From NCBI GenBank assembly GCA_009936695.1, contig JAACEA010000401.1, forward strand, positions 1 through 6,670: a stretch of 6,670 nucleotides of DNA, given 5' to 3'. Origin of the DNA: Planctomycetia bacterium (GTDB lineage Bacteria; Planctomycetota; Phycisphaerae; Phycisphaerales; SM1A02). Below are positions 1 through 4,768 of this stretch, in pieces. The notes below the pieces were generated by a model, which was not told the DNA's origin, searched no databases, and worked only from the letters and a program-made list of their open reading frames with translations. Position numbers and translations under genes: made by a program. Within the stretch, counting starts at the first letter, position 1; the number at the start of each line of letters is the position of its first letter.

Positions 1-136
1 GCCGCTCGCCGATGGTGCGATCCACTATCGCGATCGAGGGCTCGGTGATCGTCTCATGCGGGCGATTCAGGTCGAGCAGGTGCTGGCGGCGTGTCGTGAA
101 CGTCTCACGACCGTGCATGTGGAGTCGGCGCCATGA
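1..136 (+). CDS. 3' end of an unidentified protein-coding gene
   Basis: This is an open frame running in from the left edge, with its first whole codon at base 2 and its TGA stop at 134-136. It encodes the last 44 residues of a protein ending in ...TTVHVESAP. The fragment is rich in Arg and Asp and has one likely amphipathic helix around IQVEQVLAACRERL; I see no signal peptide, membrane segment or known motif. It is called as a gene because its stop overlaps the maf start in an ATGA junction, the arrangement seen through the rest of this cluster. That suggests it is the previous gene of the same operon. I do not recognise the family, and the fragment is too short to assign a function. Confidence 0.6.
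   Translation, partial: PLADGAIHYRDRGLGDRLMRAIQVEQVLAACRERLTTVHVESAP
121..124 (+). promoter_or_regulatory. Shine-Dalgarno site for maf
   Basis: GGAG lies eight bases before the maf ATG, inside the last codons of the upstream gene. Its position supports the start at 133 and coupling of maf translation to the preceding gene. Confidence 0.55.
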
Positions 137-726
137 AGCGATCGGTGCTGCTGGGCAGCGCGAGTCCGCGGCGACGCCGGCTGCTGGAGTCCGCCGGATG
201 GCGGGTCGAGCAGGTCGCGCCCGCGATCGACGATGGGGTGATCCGACTCTCGTCCGTTTCGCCCGCGAGCACCGTCGAGGCGCTGGCGTGGTTCAAGTCG
301 GCGCAGATCGTCGACGTCGATGCGGCCCACGTCGCGAGCATCGCGGCGGACACCGTCTGCGTGGTCGGCGATGCGATCGTCGGCAAGCCCGGCGATCGAA
401 CCGAGGCCGAAGGCATGATCACCCGGATGCTCGGTCGAAGACATCGCACGATCACCGGCGTATGCATTCGAAATCGCGCCGGACGACGTCTGTTGTTCAG
501 CGATGCGGCGGAGGTCTCGATGGGAGATCTCGCACCCGAGCGAATCGAGGCCTATCTCGACTCCGGTGAGTGGGTCGGCAAGGCGGGTGGCTACAACCTC
601 GAGGACCGGATCGCGGACGGCTGGCCCATCGAATGCGAGGGCGACCCCTCGACGGTGATGGGACTGCCCATCCGGCGGTTGATTCCCTTGCTCGACGAAT
701 GGACGAGATCGGAGGATCGCCCGTGA
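133..726 (+). CDS. maf: Maf-family nucleoside triphosphate pyrophosphatase
   Basis: Maf proteins hydrolyse non-canonical or surplus nucleoside triphosphates to the monophosphate and pyrophosphate in the cytoplasm, and are linked to septum formation and nucleotide-pool cleaning. The 197-residue length is usual for the family. Visible motifs, in order, are the N-terminal S-A-S-P-R-R loop (residues 9-14) followed by LL, a conserved Lys55, A-A-D-T with Asp73, G-K-P (84-86), Y...S-G-E (141-146), K-A-G-G-Y (150-154) and G-L-P (177-179). Two positions differ from textbook members. The usual I-Q-G after K-A-G-x-Y is L-E-D (156-158), and the usual D-E near residue 33 is D-D. The substrate (dTTP/UTP or a modified GTP) therefore cannot be assigned. 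The ATG overlaps the upstream stop and the TGA overlaps the next start (GTGA), which suggests one operon. The family call is firm; the substrate is unknown. Confidence 0.93.
   Translation: MKRSVLLGSASPRRRRLLESAGWRVEQVAPAIDDGVIRLSSVSPASTVEALAWFKSAQIVDVDAAHVASIAADTVCVVGDAIVGKPGDRTEAEGMITRMLGRRHRTITGVCIRNRAGRRLLFSDAAEVSMGDLAPERIEAYLDSGEWVGKAGGYNLEDRIADGWPIECEGDPSTVMGLPIRRLIPLLDEWTRSEDRP
711..715 (+). promoter_or_regulatory. Shine-Dalgarno site fixing the GTG start of the membrane protein
   Basis: GGAGG lies seven bases before the GTG at 723, inside the last codons of maf. It favours this GTG over more upstream in-frame starts, which would overlap most of the 3' part of maf. Confidence 0.7.
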
Positions 727-1169
727 ATTCGTTGACCGCGATCCAGGTCCTTCCGTGTCTCGGACAGACCCATCTGCCGGCGTGGACGACGTGCGTGGCG
801 CTTGCGGTGGCCGCCGTGGCCGGGGGTTGGTACTGGAGGCGGCTGCGCCGCGGATCGGTGCCGATGATCCGGCGAAGGCTTCGGCGGGCGAGCCTGGTGA
901 TCGGGGGTGGGGTGCTCGTCGCCGCGGCGGCTGCCACCGGATGGCTCGATCCCGCCGTGCATCAGGTCCCCTACATCGTCACCTGGGCCGGAGTCGTGCT
1001 GGGCCTGCTGGTGCTGGTGATCCTGTCGCTGATCGACGCGGTCGTGTCGATTCGCATGCACCAGCGCAGTCTCGATCGACGTCTCGTCCGCGATGCGCTC
1101 CGGATTCGCAGCGCGATGGATCGCGAGGGCATCGGATCGCGAGCCGATGGGGAGGCCGACGATGCATGA
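723..1169 (+). CDS. Small three-helix inner-membrane protein of unknown function
   Basis: The product has 148 residues from a GTG start. Three hydrophobic stretches are visible: about residues 20-38 (T-C-V-A-L-A-V-A-A-V-A-G-G), 57-74 (S-L-V-I-G-G-G-V-L-V-A-A-A-A-A-T) and 84-108 (Y-I-V-T-W-A-G-V-V-L-G-L-L-V-L-V-I-L-S-L-I). Between the first two is an Arg-rich loop (39-55), which by the positive-inside rule should be cytoplasmic. The C-terminal 40 residues (109-148) form a charged, probably helical tail that should then lie outside, although its many Arg residues argue against that topology; only two of the segments may be true membrane spans. I do not recognise a family. It overlaps maf by four bases and lpxK by eight, so it is probably co-translated with lipid A enzymes. 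A role in envelope biogenesis is inferred from context alone. Confidence 0.75.
   Translation: MNSLTAIQVLPCLGQTHLPAWTTCVALAVAAVAGGWYWRRLRRGSVPMIRRRLRRASLVIGGGVLVAAAAATGWLDPAVHQVPYIVTWAGVVLGLLVLVILSLIDAVVSIRMHQRSLDRRLVRDALRIRSAMDREGIGSRADGEADDA
1151..1155 (+). promoter_or_regulatory. Shine-Dalgarno site fixing the lpxK start
   Basis: GGAGG, within the longer GGGGAGG at 1149-1155, lies six bases before the ATG at 1162. It selects that codon over the in-frame ATG at 1093, which would add 23 Arg-rich residues inside the upstream gene. Confidence 0.75.
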
Positions 1170-2181
1170 GCCACCACGTTGGGCTTCGATCCTGCTCGCG
1201 CCCGCGACCTTGGTGTACGCGACGGTCGTCGACTGGCGTCGTCGTCGCTTCGATGCCGGGAAGGGTGTGATCCGACTCGACGCCCCCGTGATCTCGGTCG
1301 GGAACCTCGTCGCGGGCGGCACCGGGAAGTCGCCGATCTGCCGGATCGTCGCCCGCCACCTCCAGCAGGCGGGGCGGCGGCCCGCGATCGCGATGCGCGG
1401 ATATCGAGCCGGGGCGACCGGCTTCTCCGACGAAGCCGCGGAATACGCAGCGCGTCTCCCCGAGGTGCCCGTCGCGGTCGGTGCGGATCGGATCGCCGCC
1501 ATCGCGGCGTTGGAGAACGCTCCGGGATCGATCGTCCTCGACGACGGCTTCCAACATCGACGGGTGCATCGGGATCTCGACATCGTCCTCGTCGACGCCG
1601 TCCACTCCGGTCTCGATCGGGCGATGCTGCCGTCGGGACCGAGACGGGAGCCGAAGAGCGCCCTGGGTCGTGCGGATCTGGTCGTCGTGACGCGGGCGTC
1701 GGAGATCGATCCCGTCCTGGCCGCCGACATCGAGCGGCATCATGGCCGGCCGCCCATCGCCTGGACTCGTCACGTCTGGACCGGGCTGACGTCGCATCAC
1801 GAGGGCGTCGAATCGGCACGGCCGGTGTCCGACCTCGAGGGGCGTCGAGTCGCGACCCTGTTCGGAGTCGGTAATCCGGATTCCATCCGACGCGCGATCG
1901 AAGCGGCCGGCGGCATCGTCGTGCACGATGTCGCGGTGCGAGACCATGCCGCGTACGACGCGGCCCGCGTCTCGTCGATCGCCACCGCCGCGAAGGCGGC
2001 CGGTGCGGAGGCGATCGTCACCACGCTGAAGGACTGGGTGAAGATCGGTCGGCACGCGGATCGGCTCGGCGCGATGCCGATGCTGGTTCCAACGCTCGAG
2101 ATCGAGTTTCTCGCCGGAGAGGCGGCATTTTTCGAGACCATCGACGAGACGGTCGCGAGGGCGGCCCCGGCCGCGCGGTGA
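1162..2181 (+). CDS. lpxK: Tetraacyldisaccharide 4'-kinase LpxK
   Basis: LpxK transfers the gamma-phosphate of ATP to the 4' position of tetraacyldisaccharide 1-phosphate, giving lipid IVA, at the cytoplasmic face of the inner membrane. The product has 339 residues, a normal length. An N-terminal hydrophobic or amphipathic helix (about 5-25) fits membrane docking. The Walker A region is V-G-N-L-V-A-G-G-T-G-K-S-P (46-58), followed by R-G-Y (79-81), V-G-A-D-R (106-110), the family hallmark D-D-G-F-Q-H (127-132), L-P-S-G-P-R-R-E (156-163) and T-T-L-K-D-W-V-K (287-294), matching the T-x-K-D-x-V-K motif near the end of family members. The G-D-E-P segment of the well-known enzymes reads F-S-D-E-A here. 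The eight-base overlap with the membrane-protein gene suggests translational coupling. hldE follows after 16 bases. Confidence 0.95.
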   Translation: MHEPPRWASILLAPATLVYATVVDWRRRRFDAGKGVIRLDAPVISVGNLVAGGTGKSPICRIVARHLQQAGRRPAIAMRGYRAGATGFSDEAAEYAARLPEVPVAVGADRIAAIAALENAPGSIVLDDGFQHRRVHRDLDIVLVDAVHSGLDRAMLPSGPRREPKSALGRADLVVVTRASEIDPVLAADIERHHGRPPIAWTRHVWTGLTSHHEGVESARPVSDLEGRRVATLFGVGNPDSIRRAIEAAGGIVVHDVAVRDHAAYDAARVSSIATAAKAAGAEAIVTTLKDWVKIGRHADRLGAMPMLVPTLEIEFLAGEAAFFETIDETVARAAPAAR

Positions 2182-2187
2182 TAGGCT
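2182..2187 (+). promoter_or_regulatory. Possible -10 element before hldE
   Basis: TAGGCT fits the T-A-N-N-N-T pattern and ends ten bases before the hldE GTG. No -35 box is recognisable at the proper distance. The call rests on the lack of a Shine-Dalgarno for hldE, which would fit a very short or absent leader. In GC-rich DNA such a match can occur by chance. Confidence 0.2.
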
Positions 2188-2197
2188 CCGCCCCATC

Positions 2198-3721
2198 GTG
2201 AGCCACACTTCCCACACCACGGCGGCGGGACCCGGAATCGACTTCGTCGAGGCGGTCGCCCGGCTTTCGGGCGGACGCGTCCTCCTGATCGGCGACCTCA
2301 TGCTCGACGAGACGATTCGCGGCGCCGCGGAACGACTCAGCCCCGACGCACCGGTTCCGGTGCTGGCGATCGACGGCGAGGAAGCCATCGATCGTCGGCC
2401 GGGCGGCACCGGCAACGTCGCCGCCTGCCTTCGAGGCCTCGAGATGGAGGTCTCGGTGGTGGGGCTCGTCGGCGACGACGACGCGGGTCGGCATCTGGCG
2501 GCCGAACTCGAGGCGATCGGGTGCGAGGTCGGGGGGGTCGTGATCGATCCATCGCGACCCACGACGGTGAAGCGAAGCCTCGTGGGGCTTGCGCAGCATC
2601 GACACCCGCAGAAGATGTTCCGGCTCGACGTCGAGTCGCGACGGCCCGCCGAGGAAGCGGTCGTCAACCGATTGCTCGCCGCCGTCGACGCCCGGCTCGA
2701 CGGTGTCGACTGCGTGTGTCTCGAGGACTACGACAAGGGGGCGTGCACGGAAGCCCTCTGTCAGGCGGTCGTGCGTCGGTGCCGGGAACGTGGACTTCCA
2801 CTGCTCGTCGATCCGGCATCGATCTCCGACTACGCTCGCTACGCGGGCGCAACCCTCGTCACTCCGAACCGCACCGAAGCCGAACGGGCGATGGATCGCC
2901 CCGGGGGGCTTCGCACCGATCTCGGCGTGGCGGTCGAGATCGCGACGGGACTCCGTTCCCGGCACGGGTTCGACGCGGTGGTCCTGACCCTCGATCGCGA
3001 CGGCGCGATGCTCGCGACGGAGGATGGTTGCGTCCATCTGCCGACCGAAGCGAAGTCCGTCTACGACGTGACCGGTGCGGGGGACATGGTCCTCGCGGCG
3101 CTGGCGGCGGCCTGGTCGCACGGCCTCCGCGGTGTCGAGGGCGTCCGTCTCGCGAACCTCGCGGCGGGCATCGAGGTGGAGCTGACCGGGGCCCAGCCGG
3201 TTCCCCTCGCGGAGCTTCGGCGGGCCGCGCTGCTCGCCAGCGCCGCCGGAATCGGAAAGACGCGACGACTCCAGCATCTTCTGCTCGAACTCGAAGTGCT
3301 CCGGCGGGATGGCCGACGAATCGTCCTGACCAACGGCTGCTTCGACGTGATTCACGCCGGGCACGTCGCCTACCTCAAGGAGGCGAAGCAGCAGGGCGAC
3401 GTCCTGGTCGTCGGCATCAATGCGGACGAAAGCGTTCGAGCGCTCAAGGGGCCCGAACGGCCGATCTTCAACGAAGCCGAACGACTCGAGGTGCTCGCCG
3501 AGCTGGAATCGATCGACTACCTCGTGGTGTTCGGAGAGGAGACCGCCGAGAATCTGATCGAGGCGATTCACCCCGACGTCTACGTGAAGGGTGGCGACTA
3601 TCGCCCCGAAGCCATCACCGAGCATCCGCTGCTGGAACGACTCGGCATCGACATCAGGATCCTGGCCCATCGACCGGGATTGGGGTCGACTGCGATCATC
3701 GATCGCCTGCGGACGCCCTGA
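2198..3721 (+). CDS. hldE: Bifunctional heptose 7-phosphate kinase / heptose 1-phosphate adenylyltransferase HldE
   Basis: HldE makes the activated heptose used for the LPS inner core. Its kinase domain phosphorylates D-glycero-beta-D-manno-heptose 7-phosphate at C1, and its second domain adds AMP to give ADP-heptose. The product has 507 residues. The PfkB-type kinase domain spans about 25-345, with G-D-L-M-L-D (32-37), P-G-G-T-G-N-V-A (68-75; usually G-G-A-A-N-V-A), D-Y-D-K-G (177-181), and D-V-T-G-A-G-D (290-296), whose last Asp is the expected catalytic base. The nucleotidyltransferase domain spans about 370-507, with T-N-G-C-F-D-V-I-H-A-G-H (378-389, containing H-x-G-H), R-P-I-F-N (421-425), V-K-G-G-D-Y (463-468) and a C-terminal G-S-T. 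Both domains look intact. The GTG start has no clear Shine-Dalgarno, but the next in-frame ATG falls inside G-D-L-M-L-D, so the start must be close to this GTG. It follows lpxK in the same envelope gene set. Confidence 0.95.
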   Translation: MSHTSHTTAAGPGIDFVEAVARLSGGRVLLIGDLMLDETIRGAAERLSPDAPVPVLAIDGEEAIDRRPGGTGNVAACLRGLEMEVSVVGLVGDDDAGRHLAAELEAIGCEVGGVVIDPSRPTTVKRSLVGLAQHRHPQKMFRLDVESRRPAEEAVVNRLLAAVDARLDGVDCVCLEDYDKGACTEALCQAVVRRCRERGLPLLVDPASISDYARYAGATLVTPNRTEAERAMDRPGGLRTDLGVAVEIATGLRSRHGFDAVVLTLDRDGAMLATEDGCVHLPTEAKSVYDVTGAGDMVLAALAAAWSHGLRGVEGVRLANLAAGIEVELTGAQPVPLAELRRAALLASAAGIGKTRRLQHLLLELEVLRRDGRRIVLTNGCFDVIHAGHVAYLKEAKQQGDVLVVGINADESVRALKGPERPIFNEAERLEVLAELESIDYLVVFGEETAENLIEAIHPDVYVKGGDYRPEAITEHPLLERLGIDIRILAHRPGLGSTAIIDRLRTP

Positions 3722-3760
3722 AGCCGGCATGTCCGAGAAAACACCATTGTGGCGACGAAT

Positions 3761-3782
3761 CCCACCGTTGGGCGGGTTGTTG
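3761..3782 (+). terminator. Weak intrinsic terminator candidate after hldE
   Basis: CCCACC (3761-3766) can pair with GGCGGG (3771-3776) across a GTTG loop, with five G-C pairs and one A-C mismatch. The stem is followed by a short T-rich stretch, TTGTTG. It lies 39 bases after the hldE stop and before the next gene, where an operon end would be expected. The stem is short and the T tract poor, so it may be inefficient or not real. Confidence 0.3.
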
Positions 3783-3819
3783 ATGGCACCGGTCCCATTC
3801 GGGGGAATACTCAAGGGCC

Positions 3820-4167
3820 ATGAGACGTCGCGCCACGCTCCAGATCGGTCTCCACCTGCTCGCCGGCAGCACCCTGGTCGGTTGTGCGACCTCGGCGCCG
3901 GCCCCGCCACCACCGCCGGTGGCCGAGGTTTCGAGCCTTCTGGTCCTCCCATCCGCGCGGCAGTCGATGCTCGCGGTCGAGACCGGCATGGTCGTGGATG
4001 ATGCGATCCGATCCAGAAACCAGTCGCAGCTCGGCGGATCACCGGTTTCCGGTGCCGGGCCGATCTTCGTCTTCCGGGGCCTGCGTGACGATCAGCGGAT
4101 CATCAACGGGCGGAACCAGTCGACTTTCTCGGTCCGGGTGCGAACCGGTGGACAGTGGAGTCGATGA
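3820..4167 (+). CDS. Small predicted lipoprotein of unknown function
   Basis: The product has 115 residues. It begins with a classic lipoprotein signal: M-R-R-R, then a hydrophobic stretch (residues 7-20), then the lipobox L-V-G-C with Cys22 as the expected lipidated residue after cleavage by signal peptidase II. Ala follows Cys22, and there is no Asp at that position to suggest inner-membrane retention. A Pro-rich linker (P-A-P-P-P-P-P-P-V, 27-34) should reach from the membrane. The mature remainder (about 36-115) is small and polar with short beta-like stretches such as I-F-V-F-R (82-86) and F-S-V-R-V-R (103-108). I recognise no family. A weak GGGGGAA or AAGGG precedes the ATG. It stands alone, 98 bases after hldE and more than 160 before the HU gene. 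An anchored envelope protein is supported; its job is not. Confidence 0.75.
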   Translation: MRRRATLQIGLHLLAGSTLVGCATSAPAPPPPPVAEVSSLLVLPSARQSMLAVETGMVVDDAIRSRNQSQLGGSPVSGAGPIFVFRGLRDDQRIINGRNQSTFSVRVRTGGQWSR

Positions 4168-4224
4168 TCGGGCCCACGGACCGTTCCAGTCTCTAAGTTC
4201 ATGTTTTATCAAGGCTTGCCCCTA

Positions 4225-4243
4225 ACCTCTTGACATTGGAGGT
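4225..4243 (+). promoter_or_regulatory. Inverted repeat around the -35 box, possible operator
   Basis: ACCTC (4225-4229) and GAGGT (4239-4243) are perfect inverted arms separated by nine bases, and those nine bases contain the whole TTGACA -35 box. A dimeric regulator bound here would block RNA polymerase. Five-base arms can arise by chance, and no regulator can be named. Confidence 0.3.
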
Positions 4244-4258
4244 GGTCGTTTCGATACT
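4230..4258 (+). promoter_or_regulatory. Sigma-70-type promoter for the HU gene
   Basis: A perfect TTGACA -35 box (4230-4235) is followed by an optimal 17-base spacer and GATACT (4253-4258), which matches the -10 consensus at four of six positions including the key A and final T. Transcription should begin near 4265, about 70 bases before the HU start codon. It may also read on into dnaB. Confidence 0.7.
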
Positions 4259-4322
4259 CGATTCTGTGCGATTTCGACTCCGGGGGACGGTGTCGACTTC
4301 GCCGATGGATCAGCAACCAGTC

Positions 4323-4326
4323 GGAG
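4323..4326 (+). promoter_or_regulatory. Shine-Dalgarno site for the HU gene
   Basis: GGAG lies nine bases before the ATG at 4336. The next in-frame ATG, at 4360, has no comparable site, so 4336 is preferred. Confidence 0.5.
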
Positions 4327-4335
4327 CGTGACGGA

Positions 4336-4665
4336 ATGGCGACCTCAACCCCCAACGTGATGGGCAAGACGACGACCAAGAAGGAGATCGTCGATCGGAT
4401 CGCCGCCGAGATGAACCAGCCACGGGCTGACGTGAAGCGGACGATCCAAGCCTTTCTCGACGAGGTGATCGAGGAACTCGGGCGGGGCAACCGCCTCGAG
4501 TTTCGTGACTTCGGCGTCTTCGAGATTCGTGAGCGTGCCGCCCGGCGGGCACAGAATCCCAAGACGCTCGAACAGGTCGAGGTCCCGGCGAGAAAGACCG
4601 TGAAGTTCAAGACCGGCCGTTTGATGAAGGTCAGGGTCGACGGCGCCGAGGACGGCGAGGGCTGA
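4336..4665 (+). CDS. HU/IHF-family nucleoid DNA-binding protein
   Basis: HU-type proteins are small dimers that bind and bend DNA in the nucleoid and assist replication, recombination and transcription. The product has 109 residues against about 90 for most HU proteins. The helical dimerisation part starts at K-K-E-I-V-D-R-I-A (15-23). F-R-D-F-G-V-F-E-I (56-64) leads into the DNA-binding arm, R-A-A-R-R-A-Q-N-P-K-T (67-77), where Pro75 is the usual DNA-intercalating residue. The final beta-strand region is V-K-F-K-T-G-R (89-95). The commoner R-N-P reads Q-N-P here. There are about ten extra N-terminal residues and an acidic tail (D-G-A-E-D-G-E-G). If translation begins at the second Met (residue 9), most of the N-terminal extension is lost. 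HU or IHF subtype cannot be decided, so no symbol is given. It has its own strong promoter and is followed by dnaB. Confidence 0.9.
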   Translation: MATSTPNVMGKTTTKKEIVDRIAAEMNQPRADVKRTIQAFLDEVIEELGRGNRLEFRDFGVFEIRERAARRAQNPKTLEQVEVPARKTVKFKTGRLMKVRVDGAEDGEG

Positions 4666-4686
4666 ATCCGCCCCGTTCGACGGCAT

Positions 4687-4712
4687 CTCGTCCACATCGG
4701 GTTGTGGATGAG
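4687..4712 (+). promoter_or_regulatory. Hairpin of two inverted DnaA-box-like 9-mers between the HU gene and dnaB
   Basis: CTCGTCCAC (4687-4695) and GTGGATGAG (4704-4712) form a nine-pair stem with one G-T wobble and an eight-base loop. Read as protein sites, TGTGGATGA (4703-4711) is one base from the complement of the DnaA box TTATCCACA, and TCGTCCACA (4688-4696) is two bases from that box, in the opposite orientation. No T tract follows, so a standard terminator is unlikely. It could be a DnaA site, an RNA structure between the genes, or chance. Confidence 0.35.
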
Positions 4713-4740
4713 TGGTCAGGATCCGGAGCGACTCGACGAA

Positions 4741-4757
4741 CGCCGTGGTTCGCGGCG
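4741..4757 (+). promoter_or_regulatory. Small GC-rich hairpin just upstream of dnaB
   Basis: CGCCG (4741-4745) pairs fully with CGGCG (4753-4757) over a seven-base loop, ending eleven bases before the chosen dnaB ATG and touching its weak GAGA ribosome site. It could reduce ribosome access, but such short stems are common in GC-rich DNA. Confidence 0.2.
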
Positions 4758-4768
4758 AGAATGGCGAC

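Larger units (their letters stand above)
4168..4335 (+). promoter_or_regulatory. Intergenic control region upstream of the HU gene
   Basis: This is the longest spacer before the HU gene (168 bases). Its middle part, about 4190-4216, is visibly richer in A and T than the rest of the window and could serve as an upstream element. It holds the promoter and inverted repeat listed separately. I see no clear terminator for the lipoprotein gene; the only small palindrome is ACGGACCGT at 4176-4184. The leader from about 4265 to the ATG is roughly 70 bases, long enough for some control, but no riboswitch class is recognisable. Confidence 0.5.

Noticed and set aside
1093..1161. Upstream in-frame ATG extending LpxK by 23 residues
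   Set aside because: The added residues are Arg-rich and lie within the membrane-protein gene, while GGGGAGG is ideally placed for the ATG at 1162.
979..2667. Minus-strand open frame of 562 codons opposite lpxK and hldE
   Set aside because: Same reason: the residue mix is low-complexity and Arg/Ser rich, and the opposite strand carries clear enzyme motifs throughout.
3780..3811. Possible promoter TTGATG ... AATACT before the lipoprotein gene
   Set aside because: The spacer is 20 bases, too long for a normal sigma-70 promoter, and the -10 would lie almost on the ribosome site.
3729..4001. Possible small protein starting MSEKTPLWRR just after hldE
   Set aside because: It has no ribosome site, and most of its frame overlaps the lipoprotein gene out of phase, where it turns into Arg/Pro-rich shadow sequence. 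The lipoprotein has a proper signal peptide and lipobox.
2018..4042. Long minus-strand open frame of 674 codons opposite hldE and neighbours
   Set aside because: It is a by-product of high GC and the strong codon pattern of lpxK and hldE on the other strand. It crosses several real genes, is full of Arg, Pro and Asp, and shows no family motif.
4176..4184. Palindrome ACGGACCGT after the lipoprotein gene as a terminator
   Set aside because: There is only one base between the arms, so it cannot form a hairpin, and no T tract follows.
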